In this document: positions 8,659 to 18,800 of the stretch, one piece after another
How positions within the stretch are numbered: position 1 is the first letter of the stretch
Layout: each line of letters begins with the position of its first letter
Assembly (NCBI GenBank): GCA_001839685.1
Contig: MLAK01000608.1
Span: 28,202 to 92,201, forward strand
Reading direction: 5' to 3'
Length of the DNA stretch: 64,000 bases
Source: Tritrichomonas foetus
Taxonomy: Eukaryota > Parabasalia > Tritrichomonadida > Tritrichomonadidae
Translations under genes and position numbers: made by a program
The notes under the pieces: model-generated
What the model saw: only the letters and a program-made list of their open reading frames with translations
What the model was told of the DNA's origin: nothing
The model's database searches: none

Positions 8659-9687
8659 CTATAGAGTTGAATTCGAAGTTGACGAAATGTTACTTGATAT
8701 TTCATTCAGTTTCTCCTGAAGTAATTCAAGCCGTTTTCTTGAAGATTCAAGCACATATTGGTTCCTTCCACGCTGGAAACAAACTTCGCGATATTTTTTA
8801 ATATATGAAGTTGATTTTCTCACTTCATTTAATTCATTTTCAAGAATGTTGTTATATTCAATTTCAGTGGCGATAGAGTTTTGTAAATTCATCACAGTTT
8901 GGTTAGTATTGAACTCAATTTCAGCATATATTGCTTTTTTCAATTCCTTTTCATCAAGTCCTAATTCGTAATAAAATTGAGATTTCAATGCAGTAAAGTG
9001 GTCATTTGTTTCTCTTTCTTTTTCTTCAAGTTTCTCATATTTATGATGAATTTGTTGATGCCTTCTTTGAATTTCATTTCTTTCTTCTTCCCAATTTTGG
9101 GGAGGTTTAATATTATGATTAATTTTATTTTTCATTGAGCCTTTCCTTGTTTTCATATTTTCGATTGCATTATTTTCTTCATTTTGGAGAATCATTAATT
9201 GATCATCATTTGTCTTTAATTCACTTTCCATTTCAGCAAGTTGTCTTTCAAGAGATTTCTGTTCATCAATTGATGAATTGATAGATTGTAATTCTGACAT
9301 TTCCAATCTGATGAATTCGATGTCAGCCTCTTTTTCTTTAACAACATATTGGGAATATTTACTGCGAGCTTCCTCATCATTTTTCTGACGGGTTAAATCC
9401 AAAACTGTTTGTTTTAATTCATCGATATTAAATTCCTGTTGTTCAATTTGTTTACTTTTCACTGGCTTTTCTAACGATTTTGTAAGAATTTCATTCTGAA
9501 TTGTGGCCTCTTCAAGTTCAAATTCAAGATCACGAAATTTATTTTTCAGAATTCGATTTTCTGCTTCAAGTTTCTGAATTATATCTGTACAATCTAATGA
9601 ATCATCGTTCTTATCGAAATCTACTGCTTTTGCAGGTGTTGATTTTTCTCTTTTTCGAGCTGATGTTTTCGAGACTTTTTTTATCAT
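8659..9687 (-). CDS. Hypothetical coiled-coil protein
   Basis: 342 residues from the ATG at 9687; the frame runs ten codons further upstream only to a TTG. A basic N-terminus of about 25 residues (KKVSKTSARKREK) precedes long heptad-rich segments (about 40-150 and 200-330), interrupted by a KPPQNWEEERNEIQ region. There is no membrane segment or enzyme motif. I do not recognise the family. Length and style resemble basal-body or axonemal coiled-coil proteins, but that cannot be shown here. It ends on TAG, which is evidence that TAG is a normal stop in this genome. It converges on UBA3. Confidence 0.72.
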   Translation of the reverse strand: MIKKVSKTSARKREKSTPAKAVDFDKNDDSLDCTDIIQKLEAENRILKNKFRDLEFELEEATIQNEILTKSLEKPVKSKQIEQQEFNIDELKQTVLDLTRQKNDEEARSKYSQYVVKEKEADIEFIRLEMSELQSINSSIDEQKSLERQLAEMESELKTNDDQLMILQNEENNAIENMKTRKGSMKNKINHNIKPPQNWEEERNEIQRRHQQIHHKYEKLEEKERETNDHFTALKSQFYYELGLDEKELKKAIYAEIEFNTNQTVMNLQNSIATEIEYNNILENELNEVRKSTSYIKKYREVCFQRGRNQYVLESSRKRLELLQEKLNEISSNISSTSNSTL

Positions 9688-9799
9688 TTGTATAAAAATT
9701 TCTGATTTATTTTTCAATTGACTTTTTCAATATTTACAAGGTCGAAATACTTCAATTAACGCCAATATAACTTAAGAAAAAGTTTTGTTCTTTCTCTCT

Positions 9800-9976
9800 C
9801 TGAACAGAAAAATACGGCCATATTATCATGCAAAAAGTTATTATGAAATGTCGGTGCATCTTGAGAATGATAATTGGCTTGATTTGGATGAAGTTAATTG
9901 CTTACCAGAAAATGACAATTTTATATTTATATCAGATATTATTGATTGTGGAGTGTTTTCAATTGATTGTAACTGA
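9800..9976 (+). pseudogene. Possible gene remnant
   Basis: A short frame with mixed polar and hydrophobic composition, unlike neighbouring spacer translations. There is an ATG (MSVHLENDNW) about halfway in, giving fewer than 45 codons. It may be the decayed end of a duplicated gene or a chance ORF. There is no family match I can name. Confidence 0.2.
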
Positions 9977-10416
9977 AAATTATGTATCCACGAAATCTTT
10001 TTATTATAGTAGAAATCATGAGTAACATTGCTATACAGTCAGTGCAGATTCTATGAAATAATGAATTCAATACATTTTCGAAATTATAAATTTATAATTA
10101 GTTGTTAACCAACTAATACTCAATTACGAAACCAACTAATGAATATACTGGTCAAATTTAAGCAGAGTTAAAACTCTGAAAGTCCAAATAACTCCATTTC
10201 TTTGTGAATCTGATTAAAGATAGCAATAAACGGTCGTATATCACTTTTTAAATTTATAAATAGTCAAAAACACAGAATTAATGAAATTAATAAAATTCGT
10301 TTTGTGAGTTATTTAAGTTCCACTTTTTTAAAAGTGACGGTATTAGGTGAAAAAACGATGAAAAACGATAATATGACTTTTTCAAAATTGCAGTTAGAAA
10401 TTGTAAAATAAGGTGG

Positions 10417-10426
10417 CCATTCAAGA
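10417..10426 (+). promoter_or_regulatory. Initiator-like CCATTCAAGA before the phospholipase B-like gene
   Basis: CATTCAAGA lies directly before the ATG. The same 12-mer including the start codon (CATTCAAGAATG) occurs at the MAP65 gene, 42 kb away. Probably the core initiator with a very short 5' UTR; inferred from position and recurrence. Confidence 0.4.
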
Positions 10427-12319
10427 ATGCAACTTTTCGTCTTTTTATTAGCTCTCATCAGAGCCGAATACGAAACAAAGTACTGCGTTAAGACTAACGG
10501 AAAATACGAAATTGCTACTTCGAATTCTAGCGATTATATAGCCCAAGCCTTTATTGAACAAGATATCCACGATAACGGATGGTACAAAATTCACATCATC
10601 GGTGTCGACGGAAAGGCAGATGATGATTTAATGTACTGCGCTGGTTTTCTCGAAGGTTACATGCATCAAAACGGAATATTCAATCACTTTACTCTCATTA
10701 AAGATATCAAAGGATACGATCGTAACAGACTTCATGATTATGCACCAAAAGAAATCTCAAACTTTATGTCTGCCAACCTTCAATATGTTCGCTCATCAGT
10801 CGAAGCTTATCAAGATGATCCATATTGGGTTGAAATTGGTTTAGTTTTAACACAATTCGATGGTCTTGTCGCTGGTTATGATTATCGCATCAACGAAACA
10901 AAGAACGAAACAGCCCGTATGAACGAACTCGATCATTGGTTCTTCCAATCTGCCGGTGATATGTTCGATCTTGCTGAAATTTATCCAGATGCACAACCAG
11001 CCAAAGAATTCAGAGAACATTGCTCAGGTATGGTTAAACTCACAGAAAATTATGATGATATTTATTTCGCTCATGATGCCTGGTCTGACTATCGCGAACT
11101 TCACGGCGAACTCAAAGATATGTATCTTCCAGTTTCCCGCTTCAATGCTAAGCGTATGGTTATTTCTTCACGTGTTGGAAAAATCTCATCATATGATGAT
11201 TTCTACATGGCTGACTCTGGTCTCTACGTCATTGAAACCACCCTCAATAACTACAACAACGATCTCTACAAAGTTGTCGTTCCACAAGCCCTCTTCACAT
11301 GGGTACGTGCCTATCACGCCACATGGGTCGCCAAGAACGGCAGCGACTGGGCCTCAACATTCATCAAGCATAACTCTGGTACATACAATAACCAGTATGT
11401 CATCGTTGATTCTAACAAGTTTGTTAGATTTGAAAAACCAACAACAGATCTTCTTTGGATCATTGAACAATTCCCAGGTGTTTACAGAATGACCGATGTT
11501 ACATTTCAACTTGTTGAAGATCTCTACTTCCCATCTGTCAATTCACCATGGCATGAAGATCTTTACAACCTTGCTGGCTACCCAGAGCTTGTTGCTTCAA
11601 TGGGAATCTATGGCGACTATCGTTCAGGTAAGAAGGGACCACGTTATCTTATCATGAAACGTGATGCTCCACGTATTAGGACCTTCGAAGACTTCCAAGC
11701 ATTCATGCAATACAACAACTACATGCGTGATCCACTTTCACAAGGTGATCCAGCTCAACAAATCCTTTCCAGATACGACCAAAGACCAGGAAACACACCA
11801 TACGGTGTTAGAAATAACTTCGGTGGTTTAGATTCAAAGGCCCTCAGACTCACTGAAGCTAAGACCAAACTTCAAATGCACGCAATTGCTTCACCAGCTC
11901 ATGAAAATGGAATCCCAATTTGGAACTTCACCGAATACAAGATCAAGTATAACCCAGACCTCCACCACGACGGTCTCCCAGAAGCATGGAACTTCACATG
12001 GTCTCAATTCGGATCAACAAACTATGACATCTGCCAAAAGCCAGCTGATGTTGAAAAGGACAAGAAGCAGCTTTGCATGGATCGCAGTCCATTATGCGGA
12101 TGGTGCACATACGACCAAACATGTTACCCAGGTGACTCAAGTGGACCATTCTTTGACGTCAAATGTGAAGCTGGATGGGCAGCCCTCCAAGTTGAGAAAA
12201 CATGGGCAACACCCGTAATTGTTGTTGTTTGCGTTGTTTCTGTTCTCTTCGTTTCGATAGTATATGCATCACACTTCATCACCAAAGCTAAGAAGAATCG
12301 TTATAATTTAACACAATAA
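10427..12319 (+). CDS. Phospholipase B-like (LAMA/PLBD family) Ntn-hydrolase with C-terminal membrane anchor
   Basis: 630 residues. A short signal peptide (about residues 1-13) is followed by a lumenal or extracellular domain. Family blocks appear in order: LTQFDGLVAGYDYR; HCSGMVKL with C199 as the expected N-terminal nucleophile exposed by autocleavage; AHDAWSDYREL; SSYDDFYMADSGLYVIETT; and HNSGTYNNQYVIVD. A cysteine-rich patch near the C-terminus (CMDRSPLCGWCTYDQTCYPG) is PSI-like. Residues 597-618 form a hydrophobic helix followed by a short basic tail, so the protein is probably a type I membrane protein. Animal and Dictyostelium members are soluble lysosomal proteins, so the anchor is a difference. 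The family is proposed to deacylate phospholipids; the physiological substrate is often unclear. TAAATAAA overlaps the stop. The codon choice looks more C-ending than its neighbours, suggesting high expression. Confidence 0.9.
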   Translation: MQLFVFLLALIRAEYETKYCVKTNGKYEIATSNSSDYIAQAFIEQDIHDNGWYKIHIIGVDGKADDDLMYCAGFLEGYMHQNGIFNHFTLIKDIKGYDRNRLHDYAPKEISNFMSANLQYVRSSVEAYQDDPYWVEIGLVLTQFDGLVAGYDYRINETKNETARMNELDHWFFQSAGDMFDLAEIYPDAQPAKEFREHCSGMVKLTENYDDIYFAHDAWSDYRELHGELKDMYLPVSRFNAKRMVISSRVGKISSYDDFYMADSGLYVIETTLNNYNNDLYKVVVPQALFTWVRAYHATWVAKNGSDWASTFIKHNSGTYNNQYVIVDSNKFVRFEKPTTDLLWIIEQFPGVYRMTDVTFQLVEDLYFPSVNSPWHEDLYNLAGYPELVASMGIYGDYRSGKKGPRYLIMKRDAPRIRTFEDFQAFMQYNNYMRDPLSQGDPAQQILSRYDQRPGNTPYGVRNNFGGLDSKALRLTEAKTKLQMHAIASPAHENGIPIWNFTEYKIKYNPDLHHDGLPEAWNFTWSQFGSTNYDICQKPADVEKDKKQLCMDRSPLCGWCTYDQTCYPGDSSGPFFDVKCEAGWAALQVEKTWATPVIVVVCVVSVLFVSIVYASHFITKAKKNRYNLTQ

Positions 12320-12871
12320 ATAAATATCCTTATCGTCAAAGAAATTTCCACTTCTCTCTTTGAATTAACTACTCTCTTTTTCATTCAAACAAAATTCAAA
12401 ATTATCAATTTTTAATTTTGATCGATTCTCTCTTTGAATTTCCCACAATCACTTTTACTTTTTTGTTTCTTTACATTTATTCATATTTTGGTTCCTAAGA
12501 GTGATATCAGACTGATCCCAGAAAGAAATATTCACAATGTAAAAGTTATTGTGGGAAAATGTGGTTTCCACAATATTATTTCAATAAAATAATATTGAGA
12601 AGATTTTGTCACGACAAAAAAATAAAATAACTTTTTCATATTATATCTGTCTAAATGATTAAAACTTTTTCAATATTATGGTTTCTTTTAAACCAAAAAT
12701 CAATGAAGATTCATATAAAATTCTATTGAAATATTAAAATGTTCAATAGTGGTTCATTTTTATGAAGGAATATTTAAGAAAATATTGATGATATTTGAAT
12801 TATTTCAACCAGATATACATTGAAATATTCCTTTTGTTAATCATCATTGAAGTGAAAAAAAAAAAATAAAA
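12320..12871. other. Intergenic region with overlapping hairpins
   Basis: 552-bp AT-rich spacer between two plus-strand genes. It carries two overlapping inverted repeats at 12548-12597 and an A-run just before the TOR start. No ORF of note. Confidence 0.5.
12548..12597 (+). repeat. Two overlapping, mutually exclusive hairpins
   Basis: ATTGTGGGAAA (12548-12558) pairs with TTTCCACAAT (12565-12574) with one bulged G. CAATATTATTT (12571-12581) pairs perfectly with AAATAATATTG (12587-12597) across a 5-nt loop. CAAT at 12571-12574 belongs to both stems, so only one full stem can form at a time. It lies about 230 nt after the phospholipase-like stop and 270 nt before TOR. Confidence 0.55.
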
Positions 12872-15800
12872 ATGAATTTAAAAGAATTACCTATCCCTCG
12901 TACTTATCCGAATTTATTGAAGACATATGAAGCATATTACCATGGATTTTACCTAGACATGGTCAGGATGAGCAATTCGAATTTTTTAGATTACGTCGAT
13001 AAATATTTTGATCTTTTATACTTTTTAGCGAAGTTTCCTGGTACAGAAAATTCAATTCGAGCAGCAATCGGCGTTGTTTGCCTTCATCAATTCGGTTACC
13101 ACGACTTCAAAAAGCTCACAGCAGTATTCGATAGATTAATTCCGCAAGTTGACCTAGAATACATAAAATTCACTAGTTGGTGTGTCGGCAAATTAGTGCA
13201 TCATCCTGACAATTACGAAATGCATTATGCCTCACAATTATTCAGCCGCGTATTGGATTGGACCAGAATGAAAGGAAGAAGAGCCCGCCCACTTGCGGCT
13301 GCTTATATGCTTGAAAGCCTTTCATTCAATGCTGGAAGCATTGCTGTTTCATTTTTCCCAAACTTCCAAATTGGTATTTGGTCACTTGTTTCATTTCCAT
13401 CTGTTTTGGTTATCAAAGGTGTTGCGAAAGCAATCGCTTCATACACAAGGGCCATTATTAGATATGGAAGAAATGAATTAACTGAATATATGACGTTTCT
13501 ATCGAAAGTTTGCATGAAATTATTATTTTTTGATGATCCTGTTCGTGTATATGCTGCACTTATGTTATTTGAAGTATTAGTTAATGGTTTCCCGAATTTT
13601 TTCATTCCACATTTATTTGAATTGTTAACAGATATTTCAGATGCTGCTGAAGGAAAGGCGCTTCTTGTTCAAGGTGGTGCTTATGTTGTTATTTCATGTC
13701 TTTCACAAGTAGGCCCTTCAACTTTCATCGATACAATGGCTGATGAGCATTTCGCCAAAACTGACGAACTATTGTTAGAATTTCCATTCGAAGTAACAAG
13801 ATCATTAACAATGATGTGCCAGTTTATTCCTGAATTCATTGGAACAAAACTTGACAAAATGAAAGAGTTTGCGATTATTTTGATCGATGAAGAACCTGAT
13901 TGTGCTTTCAAACTACTTGCAGCAATTATTGAATACTTTGGTTCGAAAGTTTTACCAATACCGAATGAAATTATGTTAAAATTAATTCAACTTCCAATTA
14001 GTGAAGATTTCAAAGACTTTTTTGTCGCTTTAATGAAATGTGATACCAATTTATCAAATGAAGTTCAGCAAGCATTAAATAATAAAATTATTAAAGAATT
14101 AAAAGACGGCCAAAAAGTAATCGCCTTAAACTTGGTCTCAAAGATGCCAAAAGAGTTACTTTTCGAGCATGAAAAATTATTGAACGCAATATGGCCTTTA
14201 ACTGTCGATAAGGACATTAAAACTCGATCAGCAGTGCCAACTGCTATTTTTAATATCGGGCGTTGTACAGAATTAGTTACAATTCAATCAATATCAAAAC
14301 GATTTTGTCAATTAGCAATTTACGATCAATCTGTTCGTGCTAGATGTGCAATCCTTCAAGCGTTAATTGATAATGCAGATGAATCACTTGCATCTCCAGA
14401 TTTTCGGACATTTTATGAAATTTTCATAAATGATGATTCATCAACTGTTCGAGAACTTTTTTATAATTTACTTGTAAAATTATCTAGATTTAATCCAATG
14501 ACAATCATGGCATTAACTCGTTGTGCAATGCTTGATACTTTCTTCATTATCCGAAATATTCCATCGATTCGAAAACGAGCTAAAACAATTCGTGGTTTAC
14601 CAATTTTGATTAAAGCTGCAGGAAGAAGCATCAAAGCTTATTCTGGTGGTTTAATGGATATAATTTTAAATATTCTTGGTGATTATAATTCTAAAGCTAA
14701 ATTTGATAACTTTTTAGAAGAAGATGCCCAAACTTGTATATTAATTGGTGTTGTTGATTCTTTAACTTTACTTGCACCAATGGACCCAGAAATTGTATCA
14801 AAGCACGCATCAATAATTGTACCAATTTTATGTGACATCGTTTTAACTACTGATCATCGAAAACTAAGATTGTTTATTTTTGAGCTTTTCTATGTTCTTT
14901 TAACTGCTCCAGCATCAACATTGGATTACAGAATCCAAATTCCACAAATTTTAACTACTTGTTCCCAATTCTTAATGACAACGCATAGTAGAAAAACAAA
15001 AATGGAAATTTTGAAGGTTCTTGGTGCCATTGGAATTGTTGAATTACATCAACGTCCTCCACCTAAAGGGACACAAACGCCACCAAACATGGATAATGAT
15101 TTAGCAAGACAATTCTTTAATCCGTCTCGAGATGCAGATTGCTCACTTGATGATTCACTTCTTTTAAGTCCATCAACATCGGAACAATATTTTGCTTGTT
15201 ATACAGCAAATGCATTGATTGATATTCTAAAGGATGATCAACTTAAAGAATTCTATGTTGAAACTATTCGGGCTGTTGTTGAAGTTTTGAAGCATCCAAA
15301 AATGTTTATTTTAACATATTTTGATATGTTTGTATCAAGATTGCTTGAAATTTTGGAGTGCTCAAGTGATAAAGAAATTAATCTTTATTTACCACTTTTC
15401 TCAAATTTAATTTTGAATTCTACGCACAACATTTCGCCATTCTTAAAGAGAAGTTTGAAATTAATTCATGAGAGATTCAATGATGAACTTTCTTGTGTTT
15501 TTATTGATTTAATTATTGCTTTTCTCACAGCTGTTCGAGATGGATTTTCACCTTATGCATCTGAAACAATTTGTCTCCTTGTAGTTATTTTGGATGATAA
15601 AAAGACAGTTGATGGGCTACTCTGTAAGAAAGTTCTTAAAGCATTTGCTATTCTCGGAGTATATTCTGCTGATTTGTTGTATCTAGTGATTCCACAAATT
15701 TCTGACGCAATTATCTGTGAGCAAACACTTCCCACTGTTCGAATTGCAGCTTTAGTAACATTAACTGAGCTTGCTGCTCAAGTTGATCTCCTTCCATTTT

Positions 15801-18800
15801 TAGGGCCAATTGCACGATCAATGGAATACTGCTACATTTCCTTCCAAACGCCAAAAACCATCAAAGCTGCATTTCAATTACTTTATACTATTTTGAAGTC
15901 CCTTGGTGTTGCATTTTTAGTAAATGCTCAGCCATTATTGGATTTCTTGAAAGCAACAAATAATGAAACACCAGAATTAAAAGAATTGGTTTATCAAGTA
16001 TCACAAGGGAAATTTGGTGATGGTTTCCATCCATTAAATGTTAATAAGAAACCAGATCCACTTCCGAAAATCGTAGAAAAGCCATTGTCAGCAGATTCAA
16101 TCATTAGTAAAGCAGAAGATTTTGAGAGAGTTGGTAGAAATAATGAAAGATGGCTACAATCATTTATTTTATGCGTCATTTCTAATTCTCCTTCTCCATC
16201 AATTAAAACATGTACAACTATTGCAACATCATATTATCCACTTGCTAAAAAACTTTTTAATTGTGCATTTTTGAGCTGTTGGCAAAAAATGAACCTCGAA
16301 TCACGTTCATCACTCACGCACGTATTCGAACAACTTCTTAAAGTTTCTGATGAAGAAGACTCGATTAACAGAAGTTTATTAAATGTTATTGTTTTTATGG
16401 ATAAAATAGAACAGCCAATTGGAATTCCAGTATTCGACCTAGTTTCAGCTTCTGTTCGCAGTGGAAGTGTCTCATACGCAATTAGACTCATGATGAACCT
16501 TCTTGATGCTCAGCCAGATGATGTTCAAGTTATCAATAAATTAATAGATGTATTGGTTCAAATTGGACAATGGCAAAACGCAATTGGTGTTTGGAGACAA
16601 TCACAAATGGTTTCTGCTACGCTTTCACGAACTGAAGTTTTATCTAAATTAGGAATGTGGGATCAGGTTGAGCCAGTTTATCGTGAACAATATAATAATA
16701 ATCATTCTTTCAAGGCTTTTAGTGGATTAATTGAATCACTTGCTTCTTTAGCACGATGGAAACAATTGATGGATTTCCATGATGATTTTGAAAAACTTAA
16801 AGTACAACAAAAACAACAATTAGCTCCATTTTTCGCTGATGCTGCTCTTCATTTAAGTGAGTGGGATAAGCTTCACAGTGCTTTAAAGTATGCATCAGAT
16901 GACTCATGGCGCTGCTGTGTTTTGTCAGCACTTTCAGCTCTCCATTATAAAGATTTTGAAAGTGTGAAACGAATTACAAATCAAACATTTTCTTTATTGG
17001 CTTCTCGTCCAATGACTTTTTGGGCAGATAATCATCAAATTCATCGAGAAACAATGCTTGAATGCCAGGAACTCATTGAAGTCATTGAAATGAATGAATG
17101 GCTCACAAACCCACGAAAACGTGATGATATTGCAGAAGTATGGAATCAAAGATTAAAGACAGCAACAAGAGACTTCGATCTTTGGTTTGCTGTTCTAGCA
17201 AACAGAGTTCGTGTTGCGTCAGTTCGTGATGATGCACTTGTCCAATTCTTCCAAATGAGAAGCGCAACTCTAGGTAAACAGATTCATCTTGACGCCTTTA
17301 ACATTTTATATCCTGATTTCAATTTAGAAACAGCATCAGATGCACAAAAACTATGTCATGCGATTGCAGAATGGAATGTTGGGCATAACCAAATTGCTTT
17401 ATCCGAAGTTAAGAAGTTAACTACACAACTCCAAGGAAATTTATTAATGAGAGCTAATGTGTTTTATGCACAATGGCTTTTAGAAACTGAAGGTGAGACT
17501 TTCACAAACTTAAAAGATGCTTATACTTATCTTGAAGCAACAGTGAAACAAATTGATGATTCAACTATTTTAAGATATGGACAGAAAACTGAAGTCTCTA
17601 AAATCCTTTCCAATACACATCAAAGGAATGATAAAACCAATAATTTGATTTTACCCACACAAATTTCTGAAGAATTAGTTATGCACGTTAACCAAATTGA
17701 TATGATTCGAAAATGGAGTGATGTAAATGCAGCCTTGATTAATTTTGATCCAGAAAATAAAGTTAAATATGTAGTTAATGCAATTACAGCACTTTCACGA
17801 TGTGCGAAATTAACTCCAGCATTTCCAGATGGAGTTCAAATGTTGAATCTATTCTTTGAAAATGCAGATAACGAAATAATTTTCAATGAAACCAATGATA
17901 TCATCAAAAACTTACCTGTAAAACTATTGTTACAAGCATCTCCCCAAATTGAGATTCAAATGTCGCATGGAAACATGAAAGTTCGGGAATTTGTTAATGA
18001 ATTAGTGTTTTCTCTCCTTGAAATTCATTTTCATTCTTTGATTTATTCATTATTGGTTTTGAAAACATCAAAGAATGCTGCACGTGCAAAAGCAGCAACA
18101 TCTATATTAAATAAATGGAATGTCAAATATCCACAAATTTGTTCTGAAGTTAATTTAATTCGAAGTGCACTTTTACGTGCTGCTGTGACATGGAATGAAA
18201 AAATTGCTAATAAAGTTTCTGACACTTATGACCATTTCCAAAGAAATAATATGAGCAAAGTTATTAGCACATTGAAATCAATTTTAGCTATGGTTTCGAA
18301 ACCAGTTTGTGAAATGCATGATCAATTTATTAAACAACATTCAAGGAATTTATCAATGCTTGATCAAATTTTAAAGGCTTATTCACCAGACAACCAAAGC
18401 TCAGTCACTCAATTAACAAAATGGTGTAAAACAATGCAAGACAATCTTGGAGAAGAAATTAAACGAACAAGGATTATTCAATTATCTGCAATTTCTCGAG
18501 AATTAACTGAAAAAGATGATTTCATTCTAGCTGTTCCAGGAACTTATAAACCAAACGAACCTATTAACCATATTAAATATTTTGTTGGTCAATTTTCTGT
18601 TTACATGTCAAAGCAGCAGCCGAAAGATGTTGTGATTAAAGGTGAAGATGGAATCTTTTACCAATATTTATTAAAAGGACACGAAGATTTACGTTTGGAT
18701 GAACGTATTATGCAATTCTTTAGAATGGTGAACTCTCTTTTACTGAAAGACTCTTCATTAAATTCACATCCAATTCAAACTGTCTATGTTGTACCACTTT

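Larger units (their letters stand above)
9688..10426. other. Intergenic region with a possible coding remnant
   Basis: 738-bp AT-rich spacer between divergent genes. The stretch 9800-9976 reads in one plus frame as a protein-like segment (VHLENDNWLDLDEVNC, then FIFISDIIDCGVFSID) without a convincing start. No other feature was seen except an initiator-like CCATTCAAGA at its right edge. Confidence 0.4.
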
